Positions 26,230-33,152 of a stretch of DNA of 64,000 bases are shown in pieces (position 1 is the first letter of the stretch; each line of letters begins with the position of its first letter). A model generated the notes under the pieces. That model was given only the letters and a program-made list of their open reading frames with translations. It searched no databases and was not told the DNA's origin. The translations under genes and the position numbers were made by a program. This DNA comes from an uncultured Pseudomonadota bacterium (lineage in GTDB: Bacteria > Myxococcota_A > UBA9160 > PR03): assembly GCA_900696485.1 (NCBI GenBank), contig CAADGG010000040.1, forward strand, positions 1 through 64,000, written 5' to 3'.

Positions 26230-28182
26230 GTGGATGCGACCGGTGCCAGTTCGATGACCGGGCCGCCGGCCGATCCGGGCGCGCTCGGCGCGCGGATCGA
26301 CAGTCTGCCGGCCGCACCGGGCGTGTACCTGTTCCAGGACCGGCGCGGCAAGGTGCTCTATGTCGGCAAGGCGCAGAGCCTGCGCGCACGGGTCCGCTCG
26401 TACCTGCGGGCGGGCGGCGACGGCCGCGCGCGGATGCCGGCGATGATCGAGCAGGCGGTCGACGTCGACGTGGTGTTGACGCCGTCGGTGAAGGACGCGC
26501 TGCTGCTCGAGAACGAGCTGATCAAGCGCCACCGGCCGCCGTTCAATGTCCGGCTGCGCGACGACAAGCAGTATCTGGGCATGCGCCTCGACCCACGCGA
26601 GACGTGGCCGCGGCTCGTGCCGGTGCGGCGCTTCCGCAGCGACGGCGCGTCGTACTACGGGCCGTACACGTCGAGCCAGGCCCTGCGCCAGGCGCTGTCG
26701 AACCTGCGCCGGATCTTCCCGCTGCGCTCGTGCAGCGACCCGGTGTTCCGCGACTACGCGCGGCGCGGACGGCCCTGCATCGAGTACGAGATGAAGCGCT
26801 GCGTCGGGCCGTGCGTCGGGCTCGTCGAAGCGCCCGCCTATGCCGAGCTGGTCGCCGGCACCGTGCTGTTCCTGCGCGGCCATTCGGAGGAGCTGCTGCA
26901 CGATCTGCACGCGCGGATGGACGCCGCCGCGGCGGCCGAGCGCTTCGAGGAGGCCGGCAAGCTGCGCGACCGGCTGGCTGCCGTCGAGCGGACCGTCGAG
27001 CGCCAACAGATGGTGTCGGGAAAGGGAGAGGAACGCGACGTCTTCGCGCTGGCACGCCGCGGCGACGAGCTCGAGCTGCACGCGCTGCACGTGCGCGGCG
27101 GCCGCGTGGTGGGTCACGATGCGTGGTCCTTCTCACAGGTCGAAATCGAGGATCCCGAAGTGTTCGGCTCGTTCCTCGGGCAGTACTACGGCGCGCCGGA
27201 CCGGGCCCCGGTGCGCGAGGTGCTGGTGTCGGTGGCGCCGGCCGACGCCGAGGCGCTGGTCGAGCTGCTGAGCGAGCGGGCCGGACGGCGCGTCACGCTG
27301 CGCGTCCCGCAGCGCGGGCCGGCGCGCGAGCTGCTGGCGATGGCGACCCGCAACGCCGAACTCCGCCTCACCCAGCGCCTCGATGCGCGAGCGAGCCAGC
27401 AGGCCGCCGCCGCCGAGCTGCAAGCGCAGCTCGGGCTCGCCCGCGTGCCGCGACGCATCGAGTGCTACGACGTGTCGACGCTCGGCGGCACGCTGGCGGT
27501 GGCCAGCCGGGTCGTGTTCGAGGACGGCCGGCCGGACCGGGGCGCGTGGCGTCGCTACCGGATCCGCGAGGCCGCGGCCGGCGACGACCTCGCGTGTCTG
27601 CACGAGGTGATGCAGCGGCGGCTGGCGCGCATCGAGCGCGAACCGCTGCCAGATCTGCTGCTCGTCGACGGCGGCAAGGGACAGGTGGCCGTCGCCGCCA
27701 CCGCGCTGCGCGACCACGGGCACGCGTGCGACGTCGTCGGGATCTCGAAGCAACGCGACGAGGTCGCGCCGGCCACGCGCGGCGCGTCCCCTCGCGGAGG
27801 CGCGCGGCCGGCCGCGCGGGTGCGGCGCAGCGGCGGCCTCAAGGCCGAGCGCCTGCATCTGCCGGCGCGCAAGGACGCCGTGCTGCTGCCGCCGCGCGCG
27901 CAGGGTCTGCTGCTGCTGCAACGCGTTCGCGACGAAGCCCACCGCTTCGCGATCGAGTTCCAGCGCGACCTGCGCCAACGCATGCACCTGGCGTCGATCC
28001 TCGAGGAGATCCCCGGCATCGGACCGCGCAAGCGGCGTGCGCTGCTTCGCGAACTCGGTTCACTGCGGGCCGTCCGGACGGCCTCGGCCGAGCGGCTGGC
28101 GGCGGTAGCCGGTGTCGGCGCCCGCGACGCCGAGCGGATTCTCTCGTTCTTCGCGGACCTGGAGCGGCTCCCTGCCGACTGA
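26230..28182 (+). CDS. uvrC: UvrABC excision nuclease subunit C
   Basis: A 650-residue UvrC that makes both incisions around a lesion. In order: GIY-YIG domain (APGVYLFQDRRGKVLYVGKA), a Cys cluster, a UVR motif around residues 230-255, the RNase H-like endonuclease domain with RIECYDVSTLGGT and LLLVDGGKGQ, and two C-terminal helix-hairpin-helix motifs (EEIPGIGPRKRRALL and AVAGVGARDAERI). An Arg/Gly-rich insertion lies near residue 520. GTG 26230 has GGAG ten bases upstream; ATG 26254 is the alternative start. Confidence 0.96.
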   Translation: MDATGASSMTGPPADPGALGARIDSLPAAPGVYLFQDRRGKVLYVGKAQSLRARVRSYLRAGGDGRARMPAMIEQAVDVDVVLTPSVKDALLLENELIKRHRPPFNVRLRDDKQYLGMRLDPRETWPRLVPVRRFRSDGASYYGPYTSSQALRQALSNLRRIFPLRSCSDPVFRDYARRGRPCIEYEMKRCVGPCVGLVEAPAYAELVAGTVLFLRGHSEELLHDLHARMDAAAAAERFEEAGKLRDRLAAVERTVERQQMVSGKGEERDVFALARRGDELELHALHVRGGRVVGHDAWSFSQVEIEDPEVFGSFLGQYYGAPDRAPVREVLVSVAPADAEALVELLSERAGRRVTLRVPQRGPARELLAMATRNAELRLTQRLDARASQQAAAAELQAQLGLARVPRRIECYDVSTLGGTLAVASRVVFEDGRPDRGAWRRYRIREAAAGDDLACLHEVMQRRLARIEREPLPDLLLVDGGKGQVAVAATALRDHGHACDVVGISKQRDEVAPATRGASPRGGARPAARVRRSGGLKAERLHLPARKDAVLLPPRAQGLLLLQRVRDEAHRFAIEFQRDLRQRMHLASILEEIPGIGPRKRRALLRELGSLRAVRTASAERLAAVAGVGARDAERILSFFADLERLPAD

Positions 28183-28211
28183 TCGCGCGCGTCGTCGAGC
28201 GGTCCGCGGGC

Positions 28212-28290
28212 CGCCGATCCCGATCAAGCACCGTCGCCGGTTCGCCAATCTCGATCAAGCATCGTTGCCAGTTCGCCGATCTCGATCGCC
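28212..28290 (+). repeat. 31-bp tandem repeat, 2.5 copies, ending at a start codon
   Basis: Unit 1 (28212-28242) and unit 2 (28243-28273) are 31 bases each and differ at a handful of positions. Both carry a GATCAAGCA core and end with GTT. A partial third unit (28274-28290) runs straight into the ATG at 28291. Nearly all differences are C/T or A/G transitions. It fills most of the gap between uvrC and the protease gene. Confidence 0.8.
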
Positions 28291-29169
28291 ATGCCGGGCC
28301 TTCGCGTGCTCGCGGTTCTCGTCGTGCTGCTGCTGGGGAGCGGACCCGCTCCGGCGGGCGCCGAGATCTATCGCTGGACCGACGCCGACGGACGGCTTCA
28401 CTTCACGGAAGATCTGAGCCGGGTCCCGGCGCACCAGCGGGGGGCCGCCCAGACCGAGGCTGCCCGCGAGCCGGCGCCGAGCCGCGTGCAGACCTACGAG
28501 TCGCCGCCGGCTGCGCAGGCTCGGGGCCGCGCGCCGCTTCGCCCCGAGCGGGGAGCCGGCCGGGTCCACCGGATCCCGGTCGAGCGCGCCGGCAACGCGA
28601 TGGTCGTCCCGGTCCGGATCAACGATCGGACCGTCGCCCCGTTCCTGCTGGATACCGGCGCCAGCTACGTGCTCGTGCCGCGGCGGGTGGCGGACGAGGC
28701 GGGTCTCACGACCGGACCGGATACCCGGAAGATGCAGTTCCAGACCGCGAATGGCGTCGTCGAACAGCCGATCGTGACGTTGGACAGCGTGGAGCTCGGC
28801 AGTGCGCGCGTCGAGCAGGTGCCGGCCACCATCAGTGACGGGATCGAGATCGGGCTGCTCGGCCTGTCGTTCTTCAATCGTTTCACGTACCAGATCGATG
28901 CCGCGGCCGGGCTCGTCACGCTGCACGAGAACGATCTCGAAAAGGACGGTCATGTCCTGGGCGGGCGCAGCCCGAGCCAATGGCTCGGTGAGTTCGAGTC
29001 GCTGCGCACGCAGATCGCCGAGCTCGAGAACCAACGCGAGCGCACGCCGTCCTCCCGCAGCCGGCGTTTCGAGCGGCTCGATGCGCAGGAGGCGGCCCTC
29101 GAGCGCCAGCTCGACGCCCTCGAGGCCGAGGCCGACCAGGCCCGGGTCCCGCAGGCCTGGCGACGCTGA
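28291..29169 (+). CDS. Exported DUF4124/clan AA retropepsin-like aspartic protease
   Basis: A 292-residue protein. A signal peptide (residues 1-24) is followed by a DUF4124 segment (EIYRWTDADGRLHFTEDLS), then a retropepsin-like domain at about residues 95-215 with the catalytic motif FLLDTGASYVLVP (Asp121) and GLLGLSFFNRF. A charged coiled coil (EFESLRTQIAELENQRER) ends the protein. Such single-domain aspartic proteases act as dimers in the periplasm; substrates are unknown. No ribosome-binding site precedes ATG 28291; a tandem repeat occupies that place. Confidence 0.85.
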   Translation: MPGLRVLAVLVVLLLGSGPAPAGAEIYRWTDADGRLHFTEDLSRVPAHQRGAAQTEAAREPAPSRVQTYESPPAAQARGRAPLRPERGAGRVHRIPVERAGNAMVVPVRINDRTVAPFLLDTGASYVLVPRRVADEAGLTTGPDTRKMQFQTANGVVEQPIVTLDSVELGSARVEQVPATISDGIEIGLLGLSFFNRFTYQIDAAAGLVTLHENDLEKDGHVLGGRSPSQWLGEFESLRTQIAELENQRERTPSSRSRRFERLDAQEAALERQLDALEAEADQARVPQAWRR

Positions 29170-29280
29170 CGGCGCCCGGGTGGGGGGTAGCGGCGTTCCC
29201 ACTCTGGGCATCCGGTGGGTGTCGCGGCGCGCTCTGGTCGCGCGTTCTCGCCACTCCGCCATCGCGGAGACCTCTGTCGC

Positions 29281-29296
29281 TGGCATCGATCTTGCT
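29281..29296 (+). promoter_or_regulatory. Putative sigma-54 promoter
   Basis: The 16 bases TGGCATCGATCTTGCT match the sigma-54 consensus TGGCACG-N4-TTGCW, with GG and GC at the required spacing; only the sixth and seventh bases differ. It sits 44 bases upstream of the ATG at 29341, in an intergenic gap and in the correct orientation. rpoN is encoded in the same window. No enhancer-binding protein site was identified. Confidence 0.5.
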
Positions 29297-29340
29297 CTCT
29301 CGTTCTTCGTCGCCCGACGTGCGGGCGGGAGCGGCAACGC

Positions 29341-29739
29341 ATGCGCAAGTGGGGCGAGGACGAAGCGGTGACGGATCACGGAACCAGTGAAGACGTGGCG
29401 CAGGAGCGGATCGCGAGCGAACTCCGCCGGCTCGGCGTCGCCGACGCGATCTGTTCGGAGCTGGCGCGCCGACTCGAACCGCTCGTGCGAGTGCTGTCGC
29501 CGGAGGTCTATGGCATCGTGCTCGCCGGCGTGTCGCTGACGCATCGACTCCACCGCGAGCGGGAAGCGACGCTCGCGCGCAGCGTCCGCGGGCTCACCGA
29601 ACTCCCGCGTCTGCTCGGCGCCTTTGCGGAAGAACTGCGCAAGCTCGACGAGGCGCTCGGCGTGCTGACGGTACAGCGCAAGCGTCCGGAAGCGGCCGTC
29701 GCGACCCCGAGCGTGCCGCCGCGCCGACTGCTGCACTGA
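29341..29739 (+). CDS. Small helical protein of unknown function
   Basis: A 132-residue soluble protein, mostly alpha-helical and rich in Leu, Arg and Glu (RIASELRRLGVADAICSELA, then [20 protein letters not shown]). No signal peptide or membrane segment is seen and I do not recognise the family. ATG at 29341 is preceded by GGGAG about nine bases upstream and by a candidate sigma-54 promoter 44 bases upstream, so expression may be conditional. It stands alone between the protease gene and comEC. Confidence 0.6.
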   Translation: MRKWGEDEAVTDHGTSEDVAQERIASELRRLGVADAICSELARRLEPLVRVLSPEVYGIVLAGVSLTHRLHREREATLARSVRGLTELPRLLGAFAEELRKLDEALGVLTVQRKRPEAAVATPSVPPRRLLH

Positions 29740-29939
29740 GCACCGGCTCCCGCTAGCGAGCCGGCGGCGCCGGAGCCGGCGCGGCGGCGAGGATTCCCGG
29801 GCCGCTCCTGCTACGATCGGCGGCGCCCCGCGGTCCCCGCAGGCCCCCGATCGGCTTCCTTCTCGCGCTTCTCGGCAGCCAGCTCCTCGCCATCGGCGCG
29901 GCCGACGCCGGCTGGCTGGCTGCCGCCATCGCGCTGCGT

Positions 29940-32303
29940 GTGGCGCTCGCCGCGGGGATCGCTGCGCTCGGCGCGCGCCGGCGGCGGACGCGCTGCGTGT
30001 GGGCGTGCGTCGCGCTCGGAGCCGCTTCTGGCTTCGGGCATGCGGCGAGCTTCGAGCAGGTGGCGGCCGGACCGCAGGGGCCGTTCGACGCGACGATCGA
30101 AGCCACGGTCCGCAGCGCATCGGTCCGACCCGATCAGGTGCACTTCGAACTCAGTGCGGTGCGCGTCGTCGAGCCTCGGGACGCGCCGGCGCCGGAGCGG
30201 CTGCTGCTGACGCTTCGCGTGTCGCCGGAGCGCGGCGCGCCGTCGGCGATCGAAGCGTTCGTACCGGGCGATCGCGTTCGCGCGCGCGTGCGCATCCGCC
30301 CGCTCGAGACCCGCGCGAACCCCGGCGCGCCGGATCGCGCGCGACGCGCGTCGCGACGCGGCATCGCGGCGCGGGCCGCACTCGTCCACGAGGACCTGAT
30401 CGTCCGCCGACCGGACCTCGAAGGTTGGCGTCCGCTCGCACCGCTGCACCGCTTGCGCGCGCGTGCGGCCCGGCGACTGGCACGGCACGGCCCCGGCGGC
30501 GGCCTCGCACGGGCACTCGCGCTCGGCGACCGCGGGGGTCTCGAGAGGTCGACGCGCGACGCGTTCCAGCGCCTCGGCATCTCCCATCTGCTGGCGGTGT
30601 CGGGGCTTCACCTGGCGCTGGTCGCGGCGCTCGCGTTCCGTCTGCTGGTGTTCGTGTTGCTGCGCGCCGGACCGCCGGCACTGCGTGCGGACCCACGGGC
30701 CGGCGCCCTGTTCGGAGCGGTCGCGGCGGCGGGTGGCTATGCGCTGCTCGCAGGCTTCGGGATTCCGGTCCGACGCGCGCTCGTCGTCCTCATCGGTCTC
30801 GTCGCGTCGATCGCTTCGCGGCATCCCACCCGCCGCGGAGCGCCACTGGTGGCGGCCGCGGTCGTGCTGCTGGCGTTCGAGCCGGCCGCCTGTTTCGAGG
30901 TCGCGGCGCAGCTCTCGTTTGCCGCGAGCGCAGCGCTGGTGTGGGCGACGCGCCCGCCGCTGGGATGGATCGGAGGCTCCTCGTCCGGCGCTGGATCGCC
31001 CGCGGGCGGGTCGATCGAGCGGGGCACGGCGTTTCCGGCACGGGTCGGCCGGGCGCTCGCCGAGCTCCTGGGAACGACGGCGCTCGCCAGCGCCGCGACG
31101 GCGCCGATTGCCGCCGGGACGCTCGGCCTCGCCGCGCCCGGCACCGCGCTTCTCGCCAACGCGCTGGCGATTCCGTGGACGGCGCTATTGCTGCTGCCGG
31201 TGTCGATCGTGACGTCGTGGGTGGCAGGGCTGGCTCCCGAGAGCGCCGTCGCGACGGGCCTTTGCGCCGCGGCCTCGGGCCTCGGGACGCTGACGTTGCA
31301 GGTCTCGTCCGCCGCCGCGGCGCACGTGCCGGCCCTGCCGGCCGTGCCGCGCGGGATCGGAGTGCTCGCCGCCGCGATCGGTCTCGCGCTGGTCTCGATC
31401 CGGACGCCGTCACTCGGCGTGCGTCTGGTGACGTCGTTCGGCGTCGTCGCGCTGCTGGCGATCGCCCCGCCGCCCCGGATCGCGCCGGCGCCCCCGCGTG
31501 TCGTCGTGCTCGACGTCGGCCAGGGCGACGCGGTGCTCGTGCAGGGGCGCCGCGGGGCGCTGCTCGTCGATGCCGGGATCGCCGTGCCGGAGGGTCCCGA
31601 CCTCGGTCAGACGATCGTCGTGCCGGCGCTGCGCGCGCTCGGTGTCAGGCGGCTCGACCTGGTCGTCGCGAGTCACGCGGATCTCGACCATCGCGGAGGC
31701 CTGCCGGCCGTGCTGCGCTCGCTGCCGGTTGATCGGCTGTGGCTGCCGTACGGCGGGACCGGTGATCCGGCATTCGCCGAACTCGTCGCGGCGGCGCGGA
31801 CAGCGGGCGTCCGCGTGGAAGAGCAGGGGGCGGGTGGCGCACCGCTGCAAGCCGGCGATCTGGAGGTGACGCCGCTCTGGCCCCCTTCCGAACGACCCCG
31901 GACCTCCGGCAACGATGCCTCGCTGCTGCTGCGCGTCGGTGTCGCCGGCCGCACGATCCTGCTGCCCGGCGATCTCGAGGCCGGTGCGGAGGCGGAGCTG
32001 CTCGCCGCCGGCGTGCGGCTGCGCGCCGACGTCCTCAAGCTCGCCCATCACGGCAGTCGCACGTCGTCGAGCGCGGCGTGGCTGGCGGCGGTGGACGGCG
32101 CCATCGCCATCGCATCGGCCCCGCGTTTCGGCCGCTTCGGGATGCCGCACGCCGAGGTCGTCGAGCGCGCACAGGCGGCAGGCTACACGCTCTGGTGGAC
32201 CGGCCGTGACGGCGCGGTGCTGATCGGTCTCGAGCCGGTGCTGCACGTGCGGGGGTGGCGGAGGGCGCGTGCGACTCCGGGGCTGAATGCCGGCACGCGC
32301 TGA
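29940..32303 (+). CDS. comEC: ComEC/Rec2-type DNA uptake channel
   Basis: A protein of at least 787 residues. It has a soluble N-terminal OB-like region, the Competence domain with many helices (starting near LGISHLLAVSGLHLALVAAL), and a C-terminal metallo-beta-lactamase-like domain with SHADLDHRGG (residues 578-587) and LAHHGSRTSSS. ComEC carries transforming DNA across the inner membrane. GTG 29940 is the first usual start, but the frame is open upstream for over 100 bases and encodes a hydrophobic helix expected of ComEC (IGFLLALLGSQLLAIGAA). The true start is probably upstream, at a non-standard codon or hidden by a sequence error. Confidence 0.9.
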   Translation: MALAAGIAALGARRRRTRCVWACVALGAASGFGHAASFEQVAAGPQGPFDATIEATVRSASVRPDQVHFELSAVRVVEPRDAPAPERLLLTLRVSPERGAPSAIEAFVPGDRVRARVRIRPLETRANPGAPDRARRASRRGIAARAALVHEDLIVRRPDLEGWRPLAPLHRLRARAARRLARHGPGGGLARALALGDRGGLERSTRDAFQRLGISHLLAVSGLHLALVAALAFRLLVFVLLRAGPPALRADPRAGALFGAVAAAGGYALLAGFGIPVRRALVVLIGLVASIASRHPTRRGAPLVAAAVVLLAFEPAACFEVAAQLSFAASAALVWATRPPLGWIGGSSSGAGSPAGGSIERGTAFPARVGRALAELLGTTALASAATAPIAAGTLGLAAPGTALLANALAIPWTALLLLPVSIVTSWVAGLAPESAVATGLCAAASGLGTLTLQVSSAAAAHVPALPAVPRGIGVLAAAIGLALVSIRTPSLGVRLVTSFGVVALLAIAPPPRIAPAPPRVVVLDVGQGDAVLVQGRRGALLVDAGIAVPEGPDLGQTIVVPALRALGVRRLDLVVASHADLDHRGGLPAVLRSLPVDRLWLPYGGTGDPAFAELVAAARTAGVRVEEQGAGGAPLQAGDLEVTPLWPPSERPRTSGNDASLLLRVGVAGRTILLPGDLEAGAEAELLAAGVRLRADVLKLAHHGSRTSSSAAWLAAVDGAIAIASAPRFGRFGMPHAEVVERAQAAGYTLWWTGRDGAVLIGLEPVLHVRGWRRARATPGLNAGTR

Positions 32304-32474
32304 GGACCGCTCGACTCCGGATCCGTCTGCCCTGTCTCGACTGGTGGCGCCTCCGTCGTAGCAGCAGCCCGGCCCCCCGGAACGCCGCCCTGACGAGCGG
32401 GGTGCAGGCAAGCCCTCGTCGAACCGATACCACCCCGATCGCAGCCGAATCCCCTGCGGAGGTGAGAACCACCC

Positions 32475-32684
32475 ATGGGCCGTCCGAAGCCGACCGAAGA
32501 GGAACTCCTCGCGAAGATCCGCCGCCTCCCGCCCGAGCGCGTGGCCGAGGTCGAGGACTTTGTGGATTTCCTGCGCCTGCGCGACGAGGGGCGGAGCCTC
32601 ACGGAGGCGGCGAGCCGGCTCTCCGAGGCCGCCTTCGCAAGGGCCTGGGAGAATCCCGACGACGCCGACTATGACCGGCTATGA
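32475..32684 (+). CDS. Type II antitoxin, DUF2281-like
   Basis: A 69-residue antitoxin-like protein. The N-terminal helix with LLAKIRRLPPERVAEVEDFV and the C-terminus FARAWENPDDADYDRL are typical of antitoxins paired with PemK/MazF-family toxins. ATG at 32475 is preceded by a strong GGAGGTGAG. It overlaps the toxin start by 14 bases, the usual coupled arrangement. Because the partner toxin is truncated, this antitoxin may have lost its target. Confidence 0.75.
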   Translation: MGRPKPTEEELLAKIRRLPPERVAEVEDFVDFLRLRDEGRSLTEAASRLSEAAFARAWENPDDADYDRL

Positions 32685-32853
32685 GTTCGGGGACGTCCTC
32701 CTCGCCCCGTTCCCCTTCACCGACCAGAGCACCACCAAGCGCCGGCCTGCCGTCGTCGTCAGCAGCGAGGCCTACCACCGCGAGCGGCCGGATCTCGTGA
32801 TCCTCGCGGTCACGCGTCAGGTGCGCCCCGCCGCCGGCGTACTGTGCACCTAG
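32671..32853 (+). pseudogene. Truncated PemK/MazF-type toxin
   Basis: The first 60 residues of a MazF/PemK endoribonuclease: YEFGDVLLAPFPFTDQSTTK, RRPAVVVSSEAYH and LVILAVT are hallmark strands of the fold. Intact family members have about 105-120 residues. Here the frame ends with TAG at 32851-32853, exactly where an IS630-type transposase remnant begins on the other strand. The second half of the toxin was not found downstream. IS630 elements insert at TA, which fits a break within this TAG. The product is probably inactive. Confidence 0.75.
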
Positions 32854-33050
32854 TGTCGCATCTCTGAAGTCTCTGAAACACGGCGGATCTTCCGCCGGAT
32901 CTCGCGAGGAGACTTCGTCCACGCGAAGGGGCGCGCGTTCTCGTTCCACTCTGCGATGAAGCGGGCGATCAGGCGCTCGAGTCGGCGCACGCTGTCGAAG
33001 CTACCACGCCGGATCGCTTGGTCGGTGATCACGGCGAACCAGCGGTTGAT
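32850..33050 (-). pseudogene. IS630-family transposase remnant (C-terminal fragment)
   Basis: Reading on the minus strand, the fragment encodes NRWFAVITDQAIRRGSF followed by SVRRLERLIARFI, AEWNENARPFAWTKSP and a short tail ending RH-stop. This is the C-terminal part of an IS630/Tc1-like DDE transposase (RRGSF and PFxWTKxxxEI are family marks). The catalytic core and the other end of the element are missing. Homology stops near 33050, just before a run of about nine C residues. The outer end beginning GTGTCGCATCTCTGAAGTC at 32853 is probably the terminal inverted repeat. Confidence 0.8.
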
Positions 33051-33079
33051 TGCTGGCCCCCCCCCGTAGAGGGGCGCAA

Positions 33080-33147
33080 GGGGCCGCTGCGGCCCCGTCC
33101 AGTCCGCTTTGAGCGGCTCACCTGGATGCCCCCGGCTTTGCCGGGGG
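33080..33147. repeat. Three consecutive perfect hairpins
   Basis: Three hairpins follow one another. GGGGCCGC/GCGGCCCC at 33080-33096 has a one-base loop, CCGCT/AGCGG at 33104-33116 has a three-base loop, and CCCCCGGC/GCCGGGGG at 33129-33147 has a three-base loop. The last lies six bases beyond the stop of the minus-strand PEP-CTERM gene and may terminate it, though no T-tract follows. The array separates the IS remnant from that gene. Confidence 0.7.
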
Positions 33148-33152
33148 AGGAG

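Noticed and set aside
33051..33152. Possible CRISPR-like array from the closely spaced hairpins
   Set aside because: The hairpins differ in sequence and there are no repeated units with regular spacers.
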